Notes: generated by a model not told the origin, from the sequence alone. Positions 31,027 through 38,694 are shown, numbered from the stretch's first letter. The stretch is DNA of 64,000 nt from Bacillus gaemokensis (GCF_001590835.1 NZ_LTAQ01000023.1:286909-350908), one strand, 5' to 3'. Program-made: numbers and translations.

Positions 31027-31500
31027 ATGGAACAGTTACTAAAGCAAGCTATTCAGTTACGGAATGAAAAGAAACATGAAGAATCAAGAGATATTCTAAT
31101 TGGATTAGCAAACGTTACTGAAGAGCCAGAAGTGCTATATCAATGTGCTTGTATACATGATGTAATGGGACTTGAAACAGAGGCTGCTCCATACTACGAA
31201 AAGGCAATTGCTAATGGGCTTACTGGGGAATTATTATGCGGGGCATATATTGGACTTGGGAGTACATATCGTTGCATTGGGGAATATGATAAGGCGATTA
31301 TCACGTTAGAAGCTGGATTACAGCAGTTTCCAGAAAACGGCGTTATGAAAGTTTTCTTATCTCTAGCGAAATATAATGTGAAAGAATATGAAGAAGCGAT
31401 GAAGTTATTGCTAGAGACTGTTGTAAAACTAGAAGATGTAAAAGAATACGAACGAGCAGTTTTATTTTATAAAGAGCATCTTAATGATATTTTCAAATAA
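31027..31500 (+). CDS. Tetratricopeptide repeat protein
   Basis: A 157-residue soluble helical protein with TPR-type units (YQCACIHDVMGLETEAAPYY, then AYIGLGSTYRCIGEYDKAI, then FLSLAKYNVKEYEEAMKLL). It would act as a protein interaction scaffold; the partner is unknown. ATG 31027 follows AAGGAG at 8 bp. It lies between the CoaB-like gene and a membrane protein gene with tight spacing, so it is part of a four-gene unit starting at 29480. Confidence 0.75.
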   Translation: MEQLLKQAIQLRNEKKHEESRDILIGLANVTEEPEVLYQCACIHDVMGLETEAAPYYEKAIANGLTGELLCGAYIGLGSTYRCIGEYDKAIITLEAGLQQFPENGVMKVFLSLAKYNVKEYEEAMKLLLETVVKLEDVKEYERAVLFYKEHLNDIFK

Positions 31501-31514
31501 AGGAGTAAGATTGC

Positions 31515-32576
31515 ATGAATGAATCAACTTCAAGAAAGAAAAGGAATATTTGGCTTGGGCTCACGGCTTTAATTCTGTTGTCGAATTATTTAGTGTATGC
31601 ACTTCCGATTATACCTGATGTACCGAAAGAAGTGGCGCTTGGTTCATTGTTAGATTTCATCATTGTGATTCCTGTTACTACGTATTTCCTTATTATACGT
31701 AAGCGCTATTCATTAACGTATATATTTCCAGTTATCATAGCAGGATATATCACCGCAAAGTTTGTGATTCCAAGCGATTATTTACAGAGCTTTTCGTTTG
31801 TTTCTTACATTTTAGTTGCGGGTGAACTTGCGTTTGTAGCTATAGAGTTATTTATCCTATATAAGATTGCAAGAACATTACCTAAAATCATAAGATTTTA
31901 TAAACAATATAAGAAAGAATTTCCATCATTCTCTGTTGCAATTGACAAAGCATTCGATGCTGCATTAAAAAGAAATAATGTAGTAAATGTTATCATTTCG
32001 GAATGTAAATTACTTTACTATGCTTTATTTTCTTGGCGTACAAAAGTGCCAGAAAATCAGTATGTATTTTCTTATCATAAAAAAACGGGAGCAATTGCCT
32101 TTTATATCATGCTTATTCATGCCACATTAATCGAATCCATTGGATTTCATTATTTACTTCATCAATGGAATCCAATCTTTGCTTGGGGTTTACTCGCTTT
32201 AAACATATATGGAATTTTATATTTTTTAGCTGAGATACAAGCGATTCGTAAAAATCCATATATCTTGACAGAACAAGAAATTATAATCCAGGTCGGATTA
32301 GGGAAAAAGCTTGTTGTACCATTTGCTCAAATAGAAAGAATTACATTTTATAAAGGTGAAGGGTTAACTAAGGAAGAAGAACAAGAAGTATTTGAAGCAA
32401 CTTTAACGGAATTTATTAAAGAACCAGCTACTTTTGAAATAAAATTAAAAGAACCATTAAAAGCGCAGCTATTGTATGGGTTTTCTAAGACAGTAAACCG
32501 TGTACATGTCAATGTGGATGAAGAGCGGAAGTTTTATGAAGCCATTTCTGAAAAATTAGAGCAAGTGGGGGATTAA
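31515..32576 (+). CDS. Multi-pass membrane protein of unknown function
   Basis: A 353-residue protein with about six to seven membrane segments (for example [17 protein letters not shown] and [16 protein letters not shown]), followed by a C-terminal soluble domain from about residue 255 ([20 protein letters not shown]). I recall related proteins annotated without good reason as beta-carotene monooxygenase; I see nothing to support that. ATG 31515 follows AAAGGAG. Last gene of the unit and closed by a hairpin. Confidence 0.65.
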   Translation: MNESTSRKKRNIWLGLTALILLSNYLVYALPIIPDVPKEVALGSLLDFIIVIPVTTYFLIIRKRYSLTYIFPVIIAGYITAKFVIPSDYLQSFSFVSYILVAGELAFVAIELFILYKIARTLPKIIRFYKQYKKEFPSFSVAIDKAFDAALKRNNVVNVIISECKLLYYALFSWRTKVPENQYVFSYHKKTGAIAFYIMLIHATLIESIGFHYLLHQWNPIFAWGLLALNIYGILYFLAEIQAIRKNPYILTEQEIIIQVGLGKKLVVPFAQIERITFYKGEGLTKEEEQEVFEATLTEFIKEPATFEIKLKEPLKAQLLYGFSKTVNRVHVNVDEERKFYEAISEKLEQVGD

Positions 32577-32584
32577 GAATAAAA

Positions 32585-32618
32585 GAGAAGCAACGGATCT
32601 TGAGTAGTTGCTTCTTTT
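32585..32618 (+). terminator. Terminator after the membrane protein gene
   Basis: GAAGCAAC pairs with GTTGCTTC, flanked by A and T tracts. It directly abuts the truncated monooxygenase gene. Confidence 0.75.
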
Positions 32619-32624
32619 CATTAG

Positions 32625-33406
32625 AATTAAAAGGAGATGGTCTTTTCCTTGATCATGATGAACGATATGAAGCAGCAGATGAATTTTTGAAAGTTTGGAA
32701 ATCACTATTACAAGGTGAACATATTTCTTTAGATGGGAAACATATGAAAGTGAAAGATAGTAAAGTTGTATTCCCACCGGTCCAATCACCGTATCCACCT
32801 ATTTATTTTGGCGGTTCATCAGCAGCAGGGCAAGCAGTAGCAGCAGAGCATAGTGATGTATATTTAACATGGGGCGAACCACCAGCGCAGGTAGAACAGA
32901 AAATCAAAGAAGTAAGGAAACTTGCAGAAGAAAAGGGACGTACAGTACGATTTGGCATACGATTACATATTATCGTAAGGGAAACAGAAGAAGAGGCATG
33001 GGAAGAAGCCGAGCGACTTATTCAATATGTAGATGACAAATCGATTGCATTAGCGCAAAAAACATTTGCACGCTACGATTCGGTTGGTCAACAGCGTATG
33101 ACCCATCTAAACAAAGGAACGAGAGAATCATTAGAAATTAGTCCTAATCTATGGGCTGGAATTGGATTAGTACGAGGAGGAGCGGGAACTGCACTTGTAG
33201 GAGATCCAGTTACTGTTGCTGAGCGAATTAAAGAGTATGAAGCATTAGGGATTGATACGCTTGTTTTGTCAGGTTATCCACATTTAGAAGAAGCATATCA
33301 AGTGGCAGAATTACTGTTTCCTTTACTATCTCTTTCAAATAATGAGAAACAACAAGATAAAATTGTAGGAGAGATGATAGCTGACGCATATACATTAGAA
33401 AAATAG
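32625..33406 (+). pseudogene. 5'-truncated SsuD-type FMNH2-dependent monooxygenase
   Basis: About 260 codons match the C-terminal two thirds of a luciferase-like alkanesulfonate monooxygenase: [64 protein letters not shown] and [10 protein letters not shown]. The family is about 360-380 residues, so some 110 N-terminal residues, including part of the flavin barrel, are missing. The homology starts within about 10 bp of the upstream terminator, so a deletion probably fused the two. The first in-frame start (TTG/GTG region near 32600) falls inside the terminator. Confidence 0.8.
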
Positions 33407-33421
33407 AGATAGAAAATAACA

Positions 33422-33450
33422 AACCAGCAAGCATCTAGCTTGCTGGTTTT
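33422..33450 (+). terminator. Terminator after the truncated monooxygenase
   Basis: AACCAGCAAGC and GCTTGCTGGTT form an 11-bp perfect stem with a 5-base loop, then TT. Confidence 0.85.
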
Positions 33451-33551
33451 CATCGTAAACTATTAAAAAATATGGTAAAATTAAGAGGTAACTTATGGTA
33501 AGGTTGGTTGTTCAATTATCACTTCTCCGAATAGAAGGGAGGTGATAATAC

Positions 33552-33644
33552 ATGAGTGAAATTGCGTTATTACTGCAGGGTGGACTATTTCTCGTTGCGC
33601 TGTTAACGTTCATTGTCGTGTTAATCGACAAGCTCAAAAAATAA
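33552..33644 (+). CDS. Holin-like type I toxin peptide
   Basis: A 30-residue peptide (begins MSEIALLLQGGLFLVALL, ends VVLIDKLKK) with one membrane helix and a basic tail. This fits the putative holin-like toxin family to which TxpA/BsrG-type type I toxins belong. The GGGAGGTGAT ribosome site is very strong but is complementary to ATTATCAC at 33515-33522, which can hide it in a hairpin, as in known type I toxin mRNAs. An antisense RNA can be proposed on the opposite strand (see 33641-33824). Confidence 0.7.
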   Translation: MSEIALLLQGGLFLVALLTFIVVLIDKLKK

Positions 33645-33824
33645 CAACCCACCTATGCCAATAGAATGTGGGTTGTCTCGTTTGTAAGAAACAAATAGGA
33701 TAAATGAACAATCCAATCTGCTAAGTTACCTGGACTAGTGTGTAGCCGCACACTAGTCTTTTTTATTTATATACAATTTATCATTGCTTTATGTGATTGT
33801 ATTGTTCTTTTCATACTCATTATA
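33641..33824 (-). ncRNA. Candidate antisense RNA antitoxin
   Basis: On the minus strand an extended -10 element (TGTTATAAT; TATAAT at 33819-33824) can start a transcript that runs toward the toxin. It would end at the hairpin ACAACCCAC/GTGGGTTGT (33644-33676), followed on that strand by six T. The RNA would overlap the 3' end of the toxin mRNA by about 120 bases, the txpA/ratA arrangement. The -35 (TTCTTA) is poor. Inferred from signals only. Confidence 0.45.
33733..33764 (+). terminator. Terminator of the toxin mRNA
   Basis: GACTAGTGTG and CACACTAGTC form a perfect 10-bp stem with loop TAGCCG, followed by TTTTTT on the plus strand. Confidence 0.85.
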
Positions 33825-33883
33825 ACATAGTGCCTTTTCTATAAGAAAGGAGACCGTATGTTCTTGTTTTGTATTGTTGTTAG

Positions 33884-34240
33884 TTAACTATGATTAGTTT
33901 CGTAAAAAATAACTTTGTTACCAAATGGATCTAATAGTTCAATTTCTTTCGTATTCCAAGGGGTAACTTCAAGACCAGGACAGGAGTATTTATATTGTTT
34001 AGATAATATTTTTTTGTGGAACTGTTCAATCTGTGAAATTTCAATTCTAATAGCAGCACCTGGACAACAATCTCCATGATGTTCAGACAAGTGTATCAAA
34101 TGATCAAGATTGGAAATTTGCATGTATAAAGGAGCATTTTCATTAAAACGATGATCCCAGTCTAATTTAAAATCTAGAAAATGTATATAAAATTCTTTTG
34201 CTTTTTCCGCATCAAAAATTCGTAAAATAGGAATAATCAT
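33884..34240 (-). CDS. VOC-family (glyoxalase/bleomycin resistance fold) protein
   Basis: A 118-residue single vicinal-oxygen-chelate domain: IPILRIFDAEKAKEFYIHFL at the start and ELLDPFGNKVIFYET at the end, where E is the usual metal ligand. It resembles bleomycin-resistance-like proteins, which bind ligands without catalysis, but could be an enzyme. Substrate unknown. Single minus-strand gene. Confidence 0.8.
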   Translation of the reverse strand: MIIPILRIFDAEKAKEFYIHFLDFKLDWDHRFNENAPLYMQISNLDHLIHLSEHHGDCCPGAAIRIEISQIEQFHKKILSKQYKYSCPGLEVTPWNTKEIELLDPFGNKVIFYETNHS

Positions 34241-34309
34241 TTTTCATTTTCCTTTACTTATTTTTAGTGAAATAAAAGGAATTTAAATACGAGTAGCGTG
34301 TGTACTCTT

Positions 34310-35113
34310 TTATTTAAATAATTCATCCATATATTGTTTTAAACTTTCAATATAGAATTCTTGCTTTTCAACATGATTCACGCCAACAATTGGTGATGGG
34401 AGTTGGTATGTCTTTTTAGAGAGATGGACAACAACGTCAAAAATATCAAATAGGCGGATAAAGCAGAAAAGACCATCTTTATCACTTAGTAGTATAAAAT
34501 AGTGATTATCACTACTTGTATTTAGTGTATTCCATAATGAACTTTTACTTAAATCACGAACAATGCTTCGTTCTTTCAATTCGATAAAGTCTACATTAGA
34601 TATAATAGTAGAAATATCTAATGCGTCTGGATCATTTATATAGCCATCAATCGCGTGTACAGCAAAAGTATAAGCCATTTTTAATATGCTCATCTTATAT
34701 TTTCGGTTATCTAAAAGAAGTTCACGTTGAATGGAGCTAGCTACTTTTGTAACACGTTCTTCTTTCCAAATTTCATTATGTAATGAAATATCATGCTTTT
34801 TACATAGTTTCATAATTAGTGAATTTGAATAATATATTTCATCGTTTGTTTCAGCTTCTTCTGTTTCTGCCGCTGCTAATTCTTGACCATATTCGTTTGT
34901 ATTCAGAGGAGAATCAATTTGTTGCTTCATTTGTTCAATTTTGTATTGAATAAGTTTATGTCGAATCAATGGACGATCTACATTGACTGTGAGATGCTCA
35001 TGGCAAGAATCACAAATGGAGTTTGTAAAATAATACCCACATAAAATCTCTGGGATAACGTACTGTTCACTAAATTCTTTTGTTTCTTTTCTGCAAATGA
35101 TGCATTGCTTCAT
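34310..35113 (-). CDS. HNH_5-like zinc-ribbon protein, possibly degenerate nuclease
   Basis: A 267-residue protein. Residues 1-45 carry CIIC and CDSC pairs around EQYVIPEILCG, the layout of HNH_5 nucleases (CxxC, EHVIP, CxxC). The catalytic His of EHVIP is replaced by Gln-Tyr here, so activity is doubtful. The remaining 220 residues are helical and unrecognised. I chose the ATG at 35113 because AAAGGTGAT precedes it; longer upstream frames have no ribosome site. Confidence 0.6.
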   Translation of the reverse strand: MKQCIICRKETKEFSEQYVIPEILCGYYFTNSICDSCHEHLTVNVDRPLIRHKLIQYKIEQMKQQIDSPLNTNEYGQELAAAETEEAETNDEIYYSNSLIMKLCKKHDISLHNEIWKEERVTKVASSIQRELLLDNRKYKMSILKMAYTFAVHAIDGYINDPDALDISTIISNVDFIELKERSIVRDLSKSSLWNTLNTSSDNHYFILLSDKDGLFCFIRLFDIFDVVVHLSKKTYQLPSPIVGVNHVEKQEFYIESLKQYMDELFK

Positions 35114-35262
35114 ATTTATCACCTTTACCTGCAAATTTGTATGTAATCTCATTGTAGTGTATTTAATCACATTTTGGAATATTGTAGATGAAAATAGCAT
35201 ATAAAATTCATAATTGTTTTGGTACAATAGAGAGAAGTGCTAGTTAAAAGGAGGCCATTTTT

Positions 35263-36348
35263 TTGAAATCAAAAGTGCACTTTTGGACATTGGAAGTGCT
35301 AATGGTTGTAGGAATTATATTTATTTGCACGAAAATATCATTTTTATTTCAACCAATTGGCATATTCATTTCAACTTTATTTTTCCCGATTTTAATCGCT
35401 TTGTTTTTATACTTCATATTTAATCCTGTGTTAGTATTTTTAGAGGAGAAAAAAGTTCCTAGAAATTTAGCGATACTGTTGTTATATGTTTTTATTATTA
35501 CATTAACTGCGGTTTCTATTGGTGTAGTGGTTCCGACCATTTCACAGCAGCTAATGGATTTAGTGAAAAACATGCCAACATATATTAAAGAGGGAAAGGT
35601 ATACATACAAGAATTATCCCATCACAGAATATTTGAATGGCTGACTACACAAGATTACGTATCAATTGAAACAATTGAAAAGAATGCAATCGAATATTTA
35701 AAGGATATACCAAACACGATAACGTCGAGTGCAACGGCCTTATTTGGTATTATTACAAACGTTGCATTAGTAGTATTTACAGTACCATTTATCTTGTTTT
35801 ATATGTTTAAAGATGGACATGCATTTCCAGGGAAGGCTGTTAGCTTACTGCCAGAATCGTACCGCGAGGAAGGGCTACGTATCATAAAAGAAACAAATGA
35901 AACATTGTCTGCTTATATTCAAGGACAAGCACTCGTTTGCTTATTTGTTGGTGCATTTACATTTACCGGATATTTAATTATTGGTTTGCCATATGCCTTC
36001 ATTTTAGGTATCATAGCGGCGTTTACAAATATTATCCCGAACTTAGGGCCTTTTATTGGAGCAGCACCAGCTGTTATTGTTGGTTTATTTGTATCCCCAA
36101 TGCAAGCGGTGTGGGTAATCGTTGTGGTAACAATTGTACAGCAATTTGAAAGTAACATCATTTCACCGCGTATTATGAGCTCGAAATTAAACATTCACCC
36201 TTTAACAATCATTGTATTGATTCTTGGGGTAGGTAATTTTGCTGGTATTATTGGAATGATTTTAGCAGTACCGGCTTATGCGGTAACAAAAACGGTCGTT
36301 TCAAACTTGGTAAGACTATTTAAAACGAAAAGAAGTAATCGGAAATAA
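35263..36348 (+). CDS. AI-2E family transporter / permease
   Basis: A 361-residue membrane protein of the AI-2E (PerM/YdiK) family, which includes exporters and Na+/H+ antiporters. About seven to eight helices are visible, with the central extracytoplasmic region (residues 90-150) and conserved GALVCL-like and FTNIIPNLGPFIGAAPA segments near 255-270. The start is TTG at 35263, with AAAAGGAGG 8 bp upstream; no ATG lies near. Substrate unknown. Confidence 0.88.
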   Translation: MKSKVHFWTLEVLMVVGIIFICTKISFLFQPIGIFISTLFFPILIALFLYFIFNPVLVFLEEKKVPRNLAILLLYVFIITLTAVSIGVVVPTISQQLMDLVKNMPTYIKEGKVYIQELSHHRIFEWLTTQDYVSIETIEKNAIEYLKDIPNTITSSATALFGIITNVALVVFTVPFILFYMFKDGHAFPGKAVSLLPESYREEGLRIIKETNETLSAYIQGQALVCLFVGAFTFTGYLIIGLPYAFILGIIAAFTNIIPNLGPFIGAAPAVIVGLFVSPMQAVWVIVVVTIVQQFESNIISPRIMSSKLNIHPLTIIVLILGVGNFAGIIGMILAVPAYAVTKTVVSNLVRLFKTKRSNRK

Positions 36349-36370
36349 AGTGAGTTTATATGAAATAAGA

Positions 36371-36406
36371 AAGATGCATTGCTTTTTAAGTGATGTATCT
36401 TTTTTT
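36371..36406 (+). terminator. Terminator after the AI-2E transporter gene
   Basis: AAGATGCATTGC pairs with GTGATGTATCTT (G-T wobbles) and is followed by a T tract. Confidence 0.75.
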
Positions 36407-36555
36407 AGTTTTAAAGAAGTAATTATACAGCTATATACTCGCATTGGAGTCTGTGCAAAAGTGCATCCACAGGATTTAAATGATTATTTGAAGGTGTGGG
36501 AATACTGGAAGAAATTAATGCCTTGTTATAAGTGAAGATAAAATTTGATTTACAT

Positions 36556-36606
36556 CACAACAAAAATATCCGGTTTTTAAATTAAGAATCGGATATTTTT
36601 GTTGTG
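36556..36606. terminator. Long symmetric hairpin, possible bidirectional terminator
   Basis: CACAACAAAAATATCCG and CGGATATTTTTGTTGTG form a 17-bp perfect stem. The A- and T-rich middle of the arms could serve termination on both strands, including that of the minus-strand YrzI operon. Confidence 0.65.
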
Positions 36607-36769
36607 TAATTTTTACATATTATTTCGAATGAAATTTCTTCTTAAATGAATGCCTAAAAAATCTAAATAAATGAGCTATGTGGAATCCCTCTCAATAATC
36701 CAAATCATTTTTTTACAGCGTGCCATTAACATCTCAGCCATCTCCTTTCATTATATTGAAATTTTGTAA

Positions 36770-36910
36770 TTACAGATGCGTGTAGTAAGTGCTTCTACGA
36801 TCTCGAATCTCATCCATAATTTTTTTGTATTGCTGTTCTTGTAAAATGTTTTCTTCAGATGCATGTTTTTTCTGAATCGTAATCGTTAAAAAGAAAATAT
36901 GAAATTGCAT
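36770..36910 (-). CDS. YrzI-family small protein, copy 6 (last in operon)
   Basis: A 46-residue peptide beginning MQFHIFFLTITIQKKH and ending RRSTYYTHL. An N-terminal hydrophobic strand-like segment is followed by a charged amphipathic helix. I recognise it as the YrzI family of Bacillus, function unknown. It belongs to the QFH/DRRS subtype with the genes at 37106 and 37446. Its AAAGGAGG site lies inside a hairpin that begins at the stop of the previous gene. Confidence 0.8.
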   Translation of the reverse strand: MQFHIFFLTITIQKKHASEENILQEQQYKKIMDEIRDRRSTYYTHL

Positions 36911-36937
36911 AAATGAATTCCTCCTTTCGTAAAGGAA

Positions 36938-37078
36938 TTACAGGTGACTAGAATAAGGGGTTTGACGTTCTTTTACTTCATCCATAGCTATTTTGATTTG
37001 TTGGTCATGTAAAATATCAGCGTCAGAAAATGTTTTTTTCTGAATGGTAATGGTTAAAAAGAAAACATGAAACTTCAT
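36938..37078 (-). CDS. YrzI-family small protein, copy 5
   Basis: 46 residues, beginning MKFHVFFLTITIQKKT and ending ERQTPYSSHL; KxF/KERQ subtype. AAAGGAGG with a free site lies 8 bp before ATG 37078. Its TAA stop opens the hairpin that holds the ribosome site of the next gene. Confidence 0.8.
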   Translation of the reverse strand: MKFHVFFLTITIQKKTFSDADILHDQQIKIAMDEVKERQTPYSSHL

Positions 37079-37105
37079 GAGACATCCTCCTTTATAAATG
37101 AATTT

Positions 37106-37249
37106 TTAGTACATTTGATTATAATAAGAACTTCTACGATCTTGAATGGTATCCATAATTTTTTTACATTGTTGATCGTGTGAAATTTCTTCTTCAGATA
37201 AGTGTTTTCTCTGGATAGTAATGCTTAAAAAGAAAACATGAAATTGCAT
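37106..37249 (-). CDS. YrzI-family small protein, copy 4
   Basis: 47 residues, beginning MQFHVFFLSITIQRKH and ending DRRSSYYNQMY; DRRS subtype. Ribosome site AAAGGAGG is in the repeated 29-bp hairpin (37250-37279). Confidence 0.8.
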   Translation of the reverse strand: MQFHVFFLSITIQRKHLSEEEISHDQQCKKIMDTIQDRRSSYYNQMY

Positions 37250-37276
37250 GAATGAATTCCTCCTTTCGTAAAGGAA

Positions 37277-37417
37277 TTACATGTGATTGTAATAAGAAAT
37301 TTGACGTTCTTTTACCTCATCCATGATTTTTTGAATTTGCTGTTCATGTAGAATTTTAGCTTTTGAAAAATGATTTTTCTGAATGGTAATGGTTAAAAAG
37401 AAAACACGAAACTTCAT
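37277..37417 (-). CDS. YrzI-family small protein, copy 3
   Basis: 46 residues, beginning MKFRVFFLTITIQKNH and ending ERQISYYNHM; KERQ subtype. The site is CGGAGG before ATG 37417. Start-to-start distance to copy 5 is 339 bp. Confidence 0.8.
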   Translation of the reverse strand: MKFRVFFLTITIQKNHFSKAKILHEQQIQKIMDEVKERQISYYNHM

Positions 37418-37445
37418 GGGATATCCTCCGTTTATAAATGAATTT

Positions 37446-37589
37446 TTAATACATTTGATTATAATAAGAACTTCTACGATCTTTTACTTCGTCCGTAATA
37501 TGTTGTAATTGTTGTTTATATAAAAGATCAGCTTCAGATAAATGTTTTTTCTGAAGAGTAATCGTAAAAAAGAAAATGTGAAAAGTCAT
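37446..37589 (-). CDS. YrzI-family small protein, copy 2
   Basis: 47 residues, beginning MTFHIFFFTITLQKKH and ending DRRSSYYNQMY; DRRS subtype. Ribosome site lies in the repeated hairpin (37590-37619). Start-to-start distance to copy 4 is 340 bp. Confidence 0.8.
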   Translation of the reverse strand: MTFHIFFFTITLQKKHLSEADLLYKQQLQHITDEVKDRRSSYYNQMY

Positions 37590-37616
37590 AAATGAATTCC
37601 TCCTTTCGTAAAGGAA

Positions 37617-37757
37617 TTACAGGTAATTACAGTAAGGGGTTTGACGCTCCTTTACATCATCCATAGCTTTTTGAATTTGACGTTCATGTTGGATATCAGC
37701 TGCAGAAATTGGATTTCTATGAATCGTGATTGTTAAAAAGAATACTCGAAAATTCAT
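37617..37757 (-). CDS. YrzI-family small protein, copy 1 (first in operon)
   Basis: 46 residues, beginning MNFRVFFLTITIHRNP and ending ERQTPYCNYL; KERQ subtype and the most divergent copy. AAAGGAG lies 10 bp before ATG 37757. It follows the two tandem terminators of the leader. Confidence 0.8.
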   Translation of the reverse strand: MNFRVFFLTITIHRNPISAADIQHERQIQKAMDDVKERQTPYCNYL

Positions 37758-37810
37758 TGAATGTTTGCTCCTTTCGAAAAGAAATAGTGTAAGAAATTAA
37801 AAAATCGCAC

Positions 37811-37845
37811 AAAAAAGCCACAGAAAGATATAGTTTTCCTGTGAC
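37811..37845 (-). terminator. Leader terminator 2 of the YrzI operon
   Basis: On the minus strand GTCACAG pairs with CTGTGGC (37817-37845), followed by TTTTTT (37811-37816). It lies 60 bp before the first YrzI start. Confidence 0.75.
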
Positions 37846-37852
37846 GCGGCAT

Positions 37853-37888
37853 GAAAAAGCCACAGGAAAGTATACGACCTCCTGTGGC
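37853..37888 (-). terminator. Leader terminator 1 of the YrzI operon
   Basis: On the minus strand GCCACAGGA pairs with TCCTGTGGC (37859-37888), followed by TTTTT. The stem closely resembles that of terminator 2, so the two look like a duplication. The second arm region contains an AGGAGG stretch. Confidence 0.8.
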
Positions 37889-37922
37889 GAATTTGTTAAT
37901 TAAAGAAAATACGAAATGATTT

Positions 37923-37997
37923 TCAATTCTCCATTAGGGTGGTCGAACTTATATTTGATTGTAAAGCAGATGCAGCATGTAATTGTAATATCATCAT
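37923..37997 (-). CDS. Leader ORF of the YrzI operon, 24 codons
   Basis: MMILQLHAASALQSNISS followed by TTLMEN, starting at 37997 behind a near-perfect AAAAGGAGGTCG site, 40 bp downstream of the promoter. The stop lies 35 bp before leader terminator 1. No codon run stands out (three Leu, four Ser), so an attenuation signal is not obvious. It could equally be a functional micropeptide. Confidence 0.55.
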   Translation of the reverse strand: MMILQLHAASALQSNISSTTLMEN

Positions 37998-38024
37998 TTT
38001 ATTCGACCTCCTTTTAGAATTTTT

Positions 38025-38067
38025 TTCTTACGTTAGTAAGTATATACAATTAATGGATAATTGTAAA
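38025..38067 (-). promoter_or_regulatory. Promoter of the YrzI operon with two inverted repeats
   Basis: On the minus strand TTTACA (38062-38067) and TATACT (38039-38044) are 17 bp apart. Two inverted repeats overlap: CAATTA-N5-TAATTG in the spacer and CTTAC-N4-GTAAG (38027-38040) across the -10 and start region. Either could be an operator. Confidence 0.7.
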
Positions 38068-38191
38068 CATAAAAAATGAAAATTTTTAATTTTGATTAAA
38101 ATGCGTATATTTCGAAAGGGAGTTTTAAACAATTGACGTATTACTTATAGGGAGAGTTGTCTGTGGTTTTTATAGTGGATGGAGGATGAAG

Positions 38192-38683
38192 ATGGAATTA
38201 TTCTACAAAGTTGCCTATCACCGAATGTACGATCATTATTTGCCTAAATTAAGGCAAACAATTGAGCACCTAAATGCAGAAGAGTTGTGGAAACAAGAAG
38301 GAGCAGTAAATTCAATTGGTGGTATTGTTTTACATATTTGTGAGCATGTAAAAAGAAATAGTAGTCGTTATTCGAATCCCAATATACATTTTGAAAAAGG
38401 AATTGAAGAGTACTTTCCAATTATGAACTTAAGTACAGATATGTTATCTCAAACTATCCAAAAGGTATTTGATGAATGGAAAAGAGAATATATTAATGCT
38501 TGTAATGAAAAACCTAGTATAGATATACATAGTCTTTTTCATCTAGTAGAGCATACAAGTTATCATTTAGGTCAGGTGGTAGATCGTACAAAATTATTAA
38601 AGGGGACGAAGTTGGATTTTTGTCAAAATGGTTTAAACGAAAAGAATTTGAAGGCCTGTATAGAAAGAACAACAGTTTTATAA
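38192..38683 (+). CDS. DinB-family protein
   Basis: A 163-residue four-helix DinB-like protein. Putative metal histidines lie in GGIVLHICEHVKRN near 45-55 and LVEHTSYHLGQVVDRT near 115-125. Role unknown. ATG 38192 is 7 bp after GGAGG; ATG 38186 would be too close to it. It is divergent from the YrzI operon, and the region between (37998-38191) holds that operon's promoter. Confidence 0.78.
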   Translation: MELFYKVAYHRMYDHYLPKLRQTIEHLNAEELWKQEGAVNSIGGIVLHICEHVKRNSSRYSNPNIHFEKGIEEYFPIMNLSTDMLSQTIQKVFDEWKREYINACNEKPSIDIHSLFHLVEHTSYHLGQVVDRTKLLKGTKLDFCQNGLNEKNLKACIERTTVL

Positions 38684-38694
38684 ATTGCTTATAG

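Larger units (their letters stand above)
36349..36769. other. Intergenic region with two hairpins and tiny ORFs
   Basis: Contains the hairpins at 36371-36406 and 36556-36606. A 61-codon plus-strand frame (36350-36535) runs through the first hairpin and is not convincing, although its tail (VCAKVHPQDLNDYLKVWEYW) looks protein-like and may be a remnant. On the minus strand, an 18-codon ORF (36676-36732, MLMARCKKMIWIIERDST) has an AAAGGAGAT site. It could be a last member or leader-like peptide of the YrzI operon, with low confidence. Confidence 0.4.

Noticed and set aside
36350-36535. A 61-codon frame after the AI-2E gene
   Set aside because: It starts at the stop of that gene and crosses a terminator. 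Only its tail looks coding, so it is mentioned as a possible remnant and not called.
36911-37619. A CRISPR-like array, because of regularly spaced 29-bp repeats
   Set aside because: Only three copies at 340-bp spacing, with coding sequence between them; they are ribosome-site hairpins.
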